From positions 248,001 to 312,000 of the forward strand of contig NZ_AXVR01000001.1 in the NCBI RefSeq assembly GCF_000484695.1: a stretch of DNA of 64,000 nucleotides, read 5' to 3'. The notes under the pieces are model-generated. The model saw only the letters and a program-made list of their open reading frames with translations. It made no database searches and was not told the DNA's origin. A program made the translations under genes and the position numbers. Shown here piece by piece: positions 32,901-40,469 of this stretch (positions are counted from its first letter, which is position 1; each line of letters starts with the position of its first letter). Origin of the DNA: Salinispora cortesiana. GTDB taxonomy: Bacteria; Actinomycetota; Actinomycetes; Mycobacteriales; Micromonosporaceae.

Positions 32901-32933
32901 AACGACGCCCCTGGGAATACCGGGGGCGTCGTT
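32901..32933 (+). terminator. Terminator after the UPF0182 gene
   Basis: AACGACGCCCC (32901-32911) pairs perfectly with GGGGCGTCGTT (32923-32933), followed by GTGTCTG. It lies 17 bases after the stop. Confidence 0.75.
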
Positions 32934-32999
32934 GTGTCTGCCCGGCGGAGGGGCCGTTTTGCATTAGCCCGGGGTGGTGCGCTAACGTTTACGAGCCGA

Positions 33000-33073
33000 C
33001 GCGGGGTGGAGCAGCTCGGTAGCTCGCTGGGCTCATAACCCAGAGGTCGCAGGTTCAAATCCTGTCCCCGCTA
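33000..33073 (+). tRNA. Initiator tRNA-fMet (CAT), copy 1
   Basis: A 74-base cloverleaf with 7-bp acceptor stem (first pair C1-T72 unpaired, an initiator feature), D-arm AGCTCGGTAGCT, anticodon arm CTGGG-CTCATAA-CCCAG with the three G-C pairs that mark initiators, and T-loop TTCAAAT. CCA is not encoded. It is identical to the copy at 33889 and is followed by its own terminator. Confidence 0.96.
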
Positions 33074-33079
33074 CTTGTT

Positions 33080-33112
33080 CGAAAGCCCCGGAGGAATCCT
33101 CCGGGGCTTTCG
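33080..33112 (+). terminator. Terminator of tRNA-fMet copy 1
   Basis: A perfect 15-bp stem (33080-33094 with 33098-33112) with loop AAT begins six bases after the mature tRNA end. Confidence 0.85.
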
Positions 33113-33152
33113 CGTATTGGTAGGCCCGGCGGGACTGTCCCGATGAGGTTTG

Positions 33153-33740
33153 TTAGGCGGGGTCGTCGGTTTGCCGGGTGTAGTGCAGGACGACCACACC
33201 ACTGGCAAACGGGCGCGTCGAGGTGAGCGTGAGGCGGTGCGGGTCGAAGCCCCGGTCAACCAGCGGGATACCGCTGCCGGCGACGACCGGGTTGAGTTTG
33301 AGCACCAGTTCGTCGATTTCGTCGAGAAGCTGACCGGCGAGCTGTCCGCCACCGCAGAGCCAGATGTCGCGGCCGGGCCGTGCCCTGAGCTGGCGGACGA
33401 AGGCGCTCGGGTCGCCGGAGACGACCTCCACGTCCGGGTAGCTGGCCGGGGCCAGCGAGCGGCTGAAGACGTACTGCTTCAGGTGGTCGTAGGGGCTGGT
33501 GTAACCGAGCTTGAGGCCCGGCTCGTAGGTGACGCGGCCCATCAGCACGGTGTCGAAACGACCGGTGGGCGGGGATGCGACGCCGAGCTGGGTGTGGGTG
33601 AAGGTGGGTAGCGTCTGGGGCCATTCGGCCACCAGGTAGGGCGCTACATCGGGCTCCAGGGGGAAGAAGTCGAACGATCCGTCGGGCGCGGCGATGAAGC
33701 CGTCGAGCGTGGCGGCGACGAAGTAGACGAGCTTTCGCAA
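33153..33740 (-). CDS. Dihydrofolate-reductase-like (RibD C-terminal) family protein
   Basis: Encodes 195 residues from a TTG at 33740 with CGGAG eight to nine bases upstream. The sequence begins LRKLVYFVAATLDGFIAAPDG, the standard N-terminus of the small YyaP/RibD_C oxidoreductase family. Other marks are DTVLMGRVTYEPG and IWLCGGGQLAGQLLDEIDEL, the NADPH-binding segment. The substrate is unknown; the family is related to DHFR and to riboflavin-pathway reductases but lacks specific markers. A GTG at 33767 would add nine residues. It lies antisense between two identical initiator tRNA genes, an unusual placement. Confidence 0.83.
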   Translation of the reverse strand: MRKLVYFVAATLDGFIAAPDGSFDFFPLEPDVAPYLVAEWPQTLPTFTHTQLGVASPPTGRFDTVLMGRVTYEPGLKLGYTSPYDHLKQYVFSRSLAPASYPDVEVVSGDPSAFVRQLRARPGRDIWLCGGGQLAGQLLDEIDELVLKLNPVVAGSGIPLVDRGFDPHRLTLTSTRPFASGVVVLHYTRQTDDPA

Positions 33741-33888
33741 AGCGACTCCGATGTTCGGGTGGTCCACAGAGGTGGTCGTGGATCGGCGCGAATCTACAAC
33801 ACCGGTCGTGGATGTACTGGGTAAATACCCGAGCATCGGGGGGGTGCGGATCATGGCCGGATCTGGTGGGGTACAGTAGTGAAGCCGA

Positions 33889-33962
33889 CGCGGGGTGGAG
33901 CAGCTCGGTAGCTCGCTGGGCTCATAACCCAGAGGTCGCAGGTTCAAATCCTGTCCCCGCTA
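33889..33962 (+). tRNA. Initiator tRNA-fMet (CAT), copy 2
   Basis: Identical over all 74 bases to the copy at 33000, including initiator features (unpaired C1-T72, three G-C pairs below the anticodon loop). The identity extends only a few bases outside: GCCGA before and CTTGT after. CCA not encoded. Followed by a different but similar hairpin. Confidence 0.96.
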
Positions 33963-33967
33963 CTTGT

Positions 33968-34002
33968 GCGAAGGCCCTGGAGGTTTCCTCCAGGGCCTTC
34001 GC
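33968..34002 (+). terminator. Terminator of tRNA-fMet copy 2
   Basis: A perfect 16-bp stem (33968-33983 with 33987-34002), loop TTT, begins six bases after the mature tRNA end. Same layout as after copy 1 but different stem sequence. Confidence 0.85.
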
Positions 34003-34038
34003 CGTACCCGGCTTGCGTGGCTCGGTCAGGATGGGGTC

Positions 34039-34281
34039 ATGTCTGCATTCGCGAAGTGGTGGGGCCGGCTCAGCACGGTCCTCGGTGCGGTCGTACTGGC
34101 GGTCTTTGTCCCGGTGGCGGCCTGGGCGGCCAGTGGCCCGGGTGAGCTGGCGGTTGAGGCCGCCCGGCGCCGCCGCGGAGGCTTCGGTTTCCTCGGGTTC
34201 TTTTGTTGCCTGGTCGTGGTCGTCGTGATCGTGTTGCTCGTCCTGCGGGTCCTCCGTGGTCGGCGCGGCCCCCGGCGCTGA
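34039..34281 (+). CDS. Small two-TM membrane protein
   Basis: Encodes 80 residues: MSAFAKWWGRLSTVLGAVV leads into a first membrane helix ending AAWAAS, then a short basic loop (AARRRRGG), a second strongly hydrophobic helix with a Cys-Cys pair and a run of Val, and an Arg-rich C-terminus. Inside-positive charge rule would put the Arg-rich ends in the cytoplasm. The ATG has AGGATGGGG nearby. No family recognised. Sits between the tRNA and purC. Confidence 0.6.
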   Translation: MSAFAKWWGRLSTVLGAVVLAVFVPVAAWAASGPGELAVEAARRRRGGFGFLGFFCCLVVVVVIVLLVLRVLRGRRGPRR

Positions 34282-34380
34282 GCCGACCAGCGGGGTCCCC
34301 GGCGTGCCTCCTGCGTCGGGTCTTGCGGGCCGAGCTCTGCCGCCGCGGGTCGATCTGGGTCGCGTGATGTACTAGCTCGC

Positions 34381-35214
34381 GTGGAACTTCTGCACTCGGG
34401 CAAGGTTCGGGATGTCTACGCTGACGGCGACGACCTGATCCTGGTCGCCTCGGACCGCGTCTCTGTCTACGACGTCGTGCTGCCGACGCCGATCCCGGAG
34501 AAGGGCAAACTTCTCACGGCACTCTCCCTGTGGTGGTTCGACCAGCTCGCCGAGCTGGTGCCGAATCACGTGCTCTCGGCGACCGACGTGCCGCCGGAGT
34601 TCGCCGGCCGGGCGATTCGGTGCCGGCGACTGGAGATGGTTCCGGTGGAGTGCGTGGCCCGGGGCTACCTGGTCGGTGGCGGCTTCGCCGAGTACCAGCG
34701 CACCGGAATGGTCTCCGGGATCGAACTGCCGCGCGGAATGGTCGAGGCGGCCGCCCTGCCGGAGCCGATCTTCACTCCCTCCACCAAGGCGCCGGTTGGA
34801 GAGCACGACCAGCCAATGACCTTCGGTGAGGTGGTGGAGAAGGTTGGCGCCGAGACCGCCGAGCGGCTGCGCCAGATCACGCTCGACGTTTACCGACGGG
34901 GAGCCGAACTCGCCGCCGACCGAGGAATTTTGATCGCCGACACCAAGATCGAGTTGGGTTGGGCTGCCGATGGCACGCTGACGGTCGGCGACGAGCTGTT
35001 GACCTCGGACTCGTCCCGGTTCTGGCCGGCCGAGTCGTACCAGCCGGGACGCGCCCAGTTCTCGTACGACAAGCAGTACGTGCGGGACTGGGCCACCAGG
35101 AGCGGGTGGGACAAGCAGAGCCCGGCGCCGGAGGTGCCGGGTGAGGTCGTTGACGCCACCCGTGCCCGCTACGTCGATGTCTACGAGAAACTCACCGGCG
35201 AGCGCTGGGGCTGA
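34381..35214 (+). CDS. purC: Phosphoribosylaminoimidazole-succinocarboxamide synthase (SAICAR synthetase)
   Basis: Encodes 277 residues. PurC joins CAIR and aspartate with ATP in purine synthesis. Signatures are LHSGKVRDVY near the start, VASDRVSVYDVV (ATP site), ECVARGYLVGGGFAEY (PROSITE-type PurC pattern) and LIADTKIELG near residue 183. Start GTG 34381 is close to a -10-like TACT/TACTAG with no obvious Shine-Dalgarno. The following gene (22 bp later) encodes a PRPP-synthetase-like protein, so the pair is metabolically connected to purine synthesis. Confidence 0.95.
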   Translation: MELLHSGKVRDVYADGDDLILVASDRVSVYDVVLPTPIPEKGKLLTALSLWWFDQLAELVPNHVLSATDVPPEFAGRAIRCRRLEMVPVECVARGYLVGGGFAEYQRTGMVSGIELPRGMVEAAALPEPIFTPSTKAPVGEHDQPMTFGEVVEKVGAETAERLRQITLDVYRRGAELAADRGILIADTKIELGWAADGTLTVGDELLTSDSSRFWPAESYQPGRAQFSYDKQYVRDWATRSGWDKQSPAPEVPGEVVDATRARYVDVYEKLTGERWG

Positions 35215-35222
35215 TCGGGTCG

Positions 35223-35228
35223 TAGAAT
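35223..35228 (+). promoter_or_regulatory. TAGAAT -10 element for leaderless transcription of the PRPP-synthetase-like gene
   Basis: A consensus TAGAAT lies in the 22-bp gap after purC, with its last base eight bases before the GTG at 35237. Transcription would start at or near the start codon. No convincing -35 is visible. Confidence 0.5.
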
Positions 35229-35236
35229 CGGCAGCT

Positions 35237-36175
35237 GTGCGCCAGCTCGCCGTTTTCAGTGGAAGCGCCCATCCTGAGCTCAGTGCGGAGATCTGCACCC
35301 ACCTGGGGGTGCCGCTGTACCCGACTCGGGTGTCCCGATTCGCCAACGACTGCCTGGAAGTGCAGTTACAGGCCAACTGCCGGGAACGGGACGTCTTCCT
35401 GATCCAGCCGCTGGTCCCGCCAGTGCAGGAGCACCTGGTCGAGCTGCTGTTCATGGTCAACGCGGCCCGGGGAGCCTCGGCCGGTCGGATCAGCGTGGTG
35501 CTACCGCACTACGCGTACGCCCGCTCCGACAAGAAGGATGCGCCGCGGATCTCGATCGGTGGCCGGTTGGTCGCGGACCTGCTCACCGCGGCCGGCGCCG
35601 ATCGGGTACTCACGATGACCCTGCACTCGCCGCAGGTCTATGGCTTCTTCGGCATCCCGGTCGATCACCTGCATGCGATACGCGAACTAGCCGCCCACTT
35701 CCGGGCGCTCGACCTGAGCAACACCGTGGTGGTCTCGCCAGATCTGGGCTACGTCAAGGAGGCGGCGGTCTTCGCCCGGCAGCTCGGTACGCCGGTCGCC
35801 GCCGCTGCCAAGCAGCGCTTCGGGGGCGACCGGGTGGAGATCAGCACGATCATCGGCGAGGTGCGGGGCCGGGACGTGATTGTGGTGGATGACGAGATCG
35901 TTAAGGGCAGCACGGTGGTCGAGCTGATGGGGCACCTGCGCGAGTTGGAGGTCCGCTCGATCCGACTGGCCTGCACCCACGGCCTCCTCGTGAACGGAGC
36001 CGTGCAGCGGTTGAGCGAGCAGGAGGAGGTGCGGGAGATCGTCTGCACCAACACGGTTCCCGTCCCCACCGAGAAGCGGGTGCCCAAGCTGACCGTACTG
36101 TCGGTGGCCCCTGCGTTGGCCGAGGCGATTCGTCGGATTCACAACGGCGAGTCGGTGAGCGCGCTCTTCGGCTGA
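35237..36175 (+). CDS. Ribose-phosphate pyrophosphokinase-like protein, divergent paralogue
   Basis: Encodes 312 residues, the normal length of PRPP synthetases. Conserved: FSGSAHPELSAEI (start), YARSDKKDAPRIS (ATP-binding region with the RxDKK pattern), SPDLGYVKEAAVFA, and NTVPVPTEKRVPKL. Changed: the ribose-5-phosphate loop reads VVDDEIVKGSTVVE instead of the usual VDDMIDTGGT type, and the flexible catalytic loop is AAKQRFGGDRVEI rather than DKRRP. It is probably a specialised paralogue, not the housekeeping enzyme. GTG 35237 gives the family N-terminus; a 32-residue upstream extension overlaps purC and is rejected. Confidence 0.78.
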   Translation: MRQLAVFSGSAHPELSAEICTHLGVPLYPTRVSRFANDCLEVQLQANCRERDVFLIQPLVPPVQEHLVELLFMVNAARGASAGRISVVLPHYAYARSDKKDAPRISIGGRLVADLLTAAGADRVLTMTLHSPQVYGFFGIPVDHLHAIRELAAHFRALDLSNTVVVSPDLGYVKEAAVFARQLGTPVAAAAKQRFGGDRVEISTIIGEVRGRDVIVVDDEIVKGSTVVELMGHLRELEVRSIRLACTHGLLVNGAVQRLSEQEEVREIVCTNTVPVPTEKRVPKLTVLSVAPALAEAIRRIHNGESVSALFG

Positions 36176-36190
36176 ACCAGCCTGCCCTGG

Positions 36191-36646
36191 CTAGTCGGGA
36201 GCGGGGTGTGGGATCGGCAGCAGGGTCGTGATGCGGACGACCGTGCCGGCTCGGTCGGACGTCACGTCCATGGTGTCGCTCAGCTCGCGAGCCAGCCAGA
36301 GCCCCCAGCCACCGACCGATTCCGGGGCTGGGCGGCGGTGGTCCCCGAGCAGGCGGCTGTTGACTCCCTCCCCATGGTCGGAGACCTCGCAGACCAGGCT
36401 CCCGGCCTGCCGCCATATCCGTAGCGACCCACGGCCGCCACCGTGACGAACCGCGTTGGTGGTCAGTTCGTTGACCGCCAGCACAAAGTCGTTGAGCCGC
36501 TGGCCCCGCAGGCCCGCCGCGTGCGCGCACGCGGAGACCGAGTGGCGTAGCTGGGTCACCTGTCTCTGGTCGAAGGCGGTGGCGATCAACAGACAGGGTT
36601 CCGGGGGTGCCGCCGCGCGCGGTAGGTCCGGGTCTGCGTTCGTCAT
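36191..36646 (-). CDS. RsbW/SpoIIAB-like ATP-binding protein (anti-sigma or regulator kinase)
   Basis: Encodes 151 residues of a HATPase_c_2 domain. The N box is VNELTTNAVRHGGGRG, the G1 box SDHGEG, and the G2 box GGWGLWLARELS. Such stand-alone GHKL ATPases are very numerous in actinomycetes and act as anti-sigma factors or serine kinases of anti-anti-sigma proteins. No sigma factor or STAS protein gene is adjacent. Its stop is 16 bp from the stop of the convergent PRPP-synthetase-like gene. Confidence 0.83.
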   Translation of the reverse strand: MTNADPDLPRAAAPPEPCLLIATAFDQRQVTQLRHSVSACAHAAGLRGQRLNDFVLAVNELTTNAVRHGGGRGSLRIWRQAGSLVCEVSDHGEGVNSRLLGDHRRPAPESVGGWGLWLARELSDTMDVTSDRAGTVVRITTLLPIPHPAPD

Positions 36647-36737
36647 GGCCCTTCCCGGCAGGGATCACGGTGCGGAATAGTGGCATTTTCACCGTACGCC
36701 AGGGCCGCTACCCACATCGATGTCCGACCGTCGAGGG

Positions 36738-37310
36738 CTAGCCCGCCGGCGGCGGGCGGGTCTCGTGGACCGCCAGCTCCTCGGCGCTCGCACCGCCGCC
36801 GGCCGAACCCGCGTCGTATGCGACCGAGTCGGTCTCCTGGTCGGGATGGGCACCCTCGTCCGGCTCAACCAGCCGACCCACCTGGGCGTCGGCGCCGCTG
36901 CCGAGCAGGCCGTGGTCGTAGAGGGAGACCGGGGAGTTCGGATCGGAGGACGGTCCCGGTTCGAACACGTCAGCGTCGAGCTGGGCCTGGGCGGCCTGCT
37001 CCGGGCTGTTCGCCTCAGCGGCGATGTCCGGGTCCACCGGGCCGGCCAACGGATCATCCGCCGGCCGCTCGTACCGTTCCCGGCCGAGTTTGGCATTCAG
37101 CGACTCGCCGTCGAGCTGCTCGTCGGCGGTGGTCCCGAACCGGTCGACCGCGACCGGCATCCGGTCCCCGGGCAGCTGCGCCGGGTCCGGGCCGTCTGCC
37201 TCCCGCCCAGTCCGGACATCGTCGTTCGCGGTCGAGTCGTCGTCGGCGGTGTCGGGCAGGCCCACCGCCTCCGGGTCAGACACCGGGGTCGGGTACTCGT
37301 CGTCGCGCAT
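36738..37310 (-). CDS. DUF5709 protein
   Basis: Encodes 190 residues, strongly acidic and probably largely disordered. The C-terminal half carries the DUF5709 signature DVFEPGPSSDPNSPVSLYD, then GRLVEPDEGAHPDQE, DSVAYDAG, GGGASAEELAVHE. The function is unknown; it is widespread as a single gene in actinomycetes. ATG 37310 is used. It is flanked by short gaps on both sides with no partner visible. Confidence 0.8.
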   Translation of the reverse strand: MRDDEYPTPVSDPEAVGLPDTADDDSTANDDVRTGREADGPDPAQLPGDRMPVAVDRFGTTADEQLDGESLNAKLGRERYERPADDPLAGPVDPDIAAEANSPEQAAQAQLDADVFEPGPSSDPNSPVSLYDHGLLGSGADAQVGRLVEPDEGAHPDQETDSVAYDAGSAGGGASAEELAVHETRPPPAG

Positions 37311-37485
37311 GCCGATGCTCTACCCGCTGCCCCACGTCTCGTAACCGTCGCTGTGGCAGCCATCGGCCGGCTGCCACAGCCGTTTCGGTGCCGCCGATCT
37401 GCCAGGTTTTGACTCCCCGACCCCGGGTTAATGGGACCCTCTGACCGGGAGGACCCCGCCACTGTGACGATGCCTGGAGGTAACC

Positions 37486-38688
37486 ATGCGCGTCGGTCTC
37501 GTCTGCGCGCACGCTGACCCGTCCCGGCGTGCCGGCGGCCCGTCTGTCGGGACCCACCAGCACATCGCCCGGGTCGCCGCTGAACTCGCTGGGCGGGGCC
37601 ACGACGTCCGGCTCTACGAGCGCCGAGACGCCCCGGACCAGGCGGTGACGGCGACGGCGGACGGCTACCGGGTTGAGCGGGTCCCGGTCGGTCCCGCCGC
37701 GGCGGTGCCCACCGGCGAGTTGGTTGGCTACCTCGCCGAATACGGCCGTTGGCTGACCGATCGGTGGGCGGACGACTGGGCGCCGGAGATGGTGCACGGG
37801 CACTACTGGCTCGGTGGGCTCGCCGCCGCGCACGCTGTCCGCGAGACCGACATCCCGATCGTGCAGACGTTCCACTCGCTCGGGTTGGAACAACTGCGCC
37901 GCCTCGGCGCGCGCTACAGCGCGCCAGTGGAGCGGATTCCGCTGGAGCGGGCACTCGTTCGGGTGGTGGACATCGCGGTGGCCCAGTCCAACGACGAGGT
38001 GGACGAACTAGGCCGGATGGGTCTACAACGTGCCTCGGTGGCGCTGGTCCCACCAGGGGTAGACGCGGAGCTGTTTCACCCCGACGGGGAGGCGGCACCG
38101 CGCGAGGCGCGACCGCGGATCCTCTCCGTGACCAACCTCGACCCCGGCCATGGCCAGGAGGATTTGATCCGGGTGATCCGGATGGCTGGCGACGCGGAAC
38201 TGGTGATCGTCGGGGGCCCACCGGGCGAGCAGCTCGCCGGGCACACCGAGGCACGCCAGCTCCAGGAACTGGCCGAGCGCAACGGGGTGGCCGATCAGGT
38301 GACTCTGGTGGGAGCGGTGCCGCACGAGCAACTGGCCACCTGGTACCGCTCGGCGGACGTGGTGGCGTGTACGTCGGGTTACGCCTCGGCCGGCCGGGTG
38401 TCGTTGGAGGCGATGGCCTGTGGCGTGCCGGTCGTCGGGTACGCGATGGGTGGGGTCGCCGACGTGGTCGTGGACGAGGTCACCGGACAGCTGGTGCCGC
38501 CGGGCGACGTACGCGCCCTGGGGGTGACGTTGCGTCGGCTGATGACCGACAGCGCCGGGCGGTTCGCCTACGGGCACGCCGCCGTGGACCGGGTGCGGTG
38601 CAGCTACACGTGGGAGCGGACCGGCGCTGCGCTGGAACGGCTCTACGAGCGGGTGGCCCGCTGCCGTGCCCCGGTTGAGGCCGCCTGA
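37486..38688 (+). CDS. GT4-family glycosyltransferase
   Basis: Encodes 400 residues of a GT-B fold retaining glycosyltransferase. The N-terminal domain begins MRVGLVCAHADPSRRAGGPSV with the Gly-rich acceptor loop GGPSVGTHQHIARVAAELA. The C-terminal nucleotide-sugar domain has VTNLDPGHGQEDLIRVI and the E-x7-E region SAGRVSLEAMACGVPVVG. It resembles MshA-like and other GT4 enzymes, but the acceptor cannot be read from sequence. ATG 37486 has a perfect GGAGGTAAC ribosome site. The 3' end overlaps the convergent transporter gene by 46 bp. Confidence 0.87.
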   Translation: MRVGLVCAHADPSRRAGGPSVGTHQHIARVAAELAGRGHDVRLYERRDAPDQAVTATADGYRVERVPVGPAAAVPTGELVGYLAEYGRWLTDRWADDWAPEMVHGHYWLGGLAAAHAVRETDIPIVQTFHSLGLEQLRRLGARYSAPVERIPLERALVRVVDIAVAQSNDEVDELGRMGLQRASVALVPPGVDAELFHPDGEAAPREARPRILSVTNLDPGHGQEDLIRVIRMAGDAELVIVGGPPGEQLAGHTEARQLQELAERNGVADQVTLVGAVPHEQLATWYRSADVVACTSGYASAGRVSLEAMACGVPVVGYAMGGVADVVVDEVTGQLVPPGDVRALGVTLRRLMTDSAGRFAYGHAAVDRVRCSYTWERTGAALERLYERVARCRAPVEAA

Positions 38689-39599
38689 GCGCTCACCCGC
38701 GCTGGCGGAGCTGATCTGGACGGGCCGACGCTGACCACCACCCGTTCCCGGCTACCGGTCACGGCGTGCTGGTGCTGCGGCTCCGCGTACCGGGTCAGCC
38801 CGAGCACGGCGGCGAGGGTGACCAGGAAGCCGGCCGCGGCCAGCCACTCCCGTCCCGGCCAGATCTGGTCGCCGAGCAGCAGCAGCCCGATGATGGCGGC
38901 CGGCACCGCCCCGGCCGCGTCCATCGCGGCGACGGCGGCCGTGGTTGACCCGCGTTGCATCGCCAGGCCGAGGAGGAGCTGGCCGATGACTGAGTGGGCC
39001 ACCAGCAGGTAGAACAGCGGATTGCCGAGGAACTCCTCCGCCGAGTGGGTCGAGGCGAGTGGCCGGGCCGCCACCGCCGCGGCAGAGAAGGCCAGGCCGG
39101 CGAGGGAGCCGAGCGCGACCGATCCGGGCGCGCCGTGCAGCCGTACCGCGAAGAAGCCCAGTAGGGCGATCACGCCGAAGGTCGCCGCCAGGGTGACCAG
39201 GCCGGCGGTGCCGAGCTGCCGGGAGGGCGCTGGCCGGGCCGAGAGCACCAGCCCGGTGATCCCGGCGACGAGCAGCACCAGCAGAACGACCTCCGCCCTG
39301 GGCAGTCGCCACCTCAGCAGGAGCACCCCGAGGAGCGCGGTCACGCCGAGCCCCGCCGCCATGCTGGCCTGCACCAGGAAGAGCGGAAGGTCCCGTCGGG
39401 CCAGAAAGGCCAGCACGAAGCCGCCGACCTGGCAGCCCAGACCGAGCAGGTAGGTGCGGTGTCCGGCCAGTCGCAGCAGCAACCCCGGATCGAACGAGTG
39501 GTGCACGGTGGTGCGGGCCGCCGCGACCGACTGGAGCAGGTTGGCGACCCCGTAAGCGATGATCATTGCCGCGAGGAAGCACCAACCGGAGGAAACCAC
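38643..39599 (-). CDS. EamA/DMT-type membrane transporter-like protein
   Basis: Encodes 318 residues with about ten hydrophobic helices, in the drug/metabolite transporter style (for example QASMAAGLGVTALLGVLLL and GLVTLAATFGVIALLGFFAV). The hydrophilic C-terminal tail (about 45 residues, Arg/Ser-rich) overlaps the end of the convergent glycosyltransferase gene. I choose GTG 39599, where the first helix begins; a TTG at 39644 would add 15 residues. No Shine-Dalgarno is clear. Substrate unknown. Confidence 0.72.
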   Translation of the reverse strand: MVSSGWCFLAAMIIAYGVANLLQSVAAARTTVHHSFDPGLLLRLAGHRTYLLGLGCQVGGFVLAFLARRDLPLFLVQASMAAGLGVTALLGVLLLRWRLPRAEVVLLVLLVAGITGLVLSARPAPSRQLGTAGLVTLAATFGVIALLGFFAVRLHGAPGSVALGSLAGLAFSAAAVAARPLASTHSAEEFLGNPLFYLLVAHSVIGQLLLGLAMQRGSTTAAVAAMDAAGAVPAAIIGLLLLGDQIWPGREWLAAAGFLVTLAAVLGLTRYAEPQHQHAVTGSRERVVVSVGPSRSAPPARVSAQAASTGARQRATRS

Positions 39600-39640
39600 A
39601 GCGCGAGGATAGAGGCTGGCCGAAATCAGTGCGCAGGTGC

Positions 39641-40444
39641 TCAACCCAGGCGGGCGAGGACGCCGGTGTGCAGCGGACCGTTCGTGGCGATCGCGCTGAT
39701 CGGGCCGGAGCCGATGTCCCCGGGGGCGGGCTGGCCCGCCAGGTCAGTGAAGGTGCCGCCCGCCTCGGTCACGATCGGCACCAGCGCGGCGATGTCCCAC
39801 AGCGACAGCTCCGGCTCCACCATGATGTCCAGCGCGCCCTCGGCCAGCAGCATGTAGCCGTAGAAGTCGCCGTACGCCCGACTGCGCCACGCGTCTCGCA
39901 TGAGCTGTAGGACCGCCGGCAGCCGGCCGTTCTCCTCCCAGCCGCCGAGCGAGGAGTAGCAGAAGCTGGCATCGGTCAGCTCGGCCACCGCCGACACCCG
40001 GATCGGCGCACCGGACGCCCGGTCCGGCCCCGCGTACGCCCCCTCGCCGAGCGCCCCCCACCAGCGCCGCCCCAGGGCCGGTGCGGAGACCAGACCGGTG
40101 ACCGGTTTGTCCCCCTCGAGTAGGGCGATGAGCGTGGCCCACACCGGTACGCCGCGAATGAAGTTCTTCGTCCCGTCGATCGGGTCGATCACCCACCGCC
40201 GCCCGCCTGGGTCGGCGGCGGGCTGCTCGCCGTACTCCTCGCCGAGTAGGCCGTCGTCGGGGCGCTCGGCGGCGAGTAGGGCCCGGATCTCCTGCTCGAC
40301 CGCGGTGTCGGCGTCGGAGACGGGGGTGAGATCCGGCTTCGTGTCCACCCGAAGGTCCAGGGCGCGAAACCGTGCGGCGGAGACCGCGTCGGCGGCGTCC
40401 GCGAGGCGGTGGGCGAGGGTGATGTCGGCGGCGTAACCCTTCAT
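39641..40444 (-). CDS. hisN: Inositol-monophosphatase-family histidinol-phosphatase (HisN)
   Basis: Encodes 267 residues of the Mg-dependent IMPase family. Metal and catalytic motifs: GEEYGE (about residue 80), WVIDPIDGTKNF (about 97), and LSLWDIAALVPIVTEAGG near residue 220. In actinobacteria the copy clustered with rsgA and aroA is histidinol-phosphate phosphatase, the last missing step of His synthesis; inositol-phosphatase activity is the alternative. ATG 40444 gives the family N-terminus; the much longer open frame upstream overlaps rsgA and is rejected. It is 25 bp downstream of rsgA on the same strand, so aroA-rsgA-hisN is probably one transcript. Confidence 0.87.
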   Translation of the reverse strand: MKGYAADITLAHRLADAADAVSAARFRALDLRVDTKPDLTPVSDADTAVEQEIRALLAAERPDDGLLGEEYGEQPAADPGGRRWVIDPIDGTKNFIRGVPVWATLIALLEGDKPVTGLVSAPALGRRWWGALGEGAYAGPDRASGAPIRVSAVAELTDASFCYSSLGGWEENGRLPAVLQLMRDAWRSRAYGDFYGYMLLAEGALDIMVEPELSLWDIAALVPIVTEAGGTFTDLAGQPAPGDIGSGPISAIATNGPLHTGVLARLG

Positions 40445-40469
40445 CCCGGGAACAGTAGTGCCGGTCTGG

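Noticed and set aside
33000-33962. tRNA direct repeats as attachment sites of an integrated element
   Set aside because: Both copies are full-length functional tRNAs with their own terminators and there is no integrase; a duplication or gene conversion explains it better.
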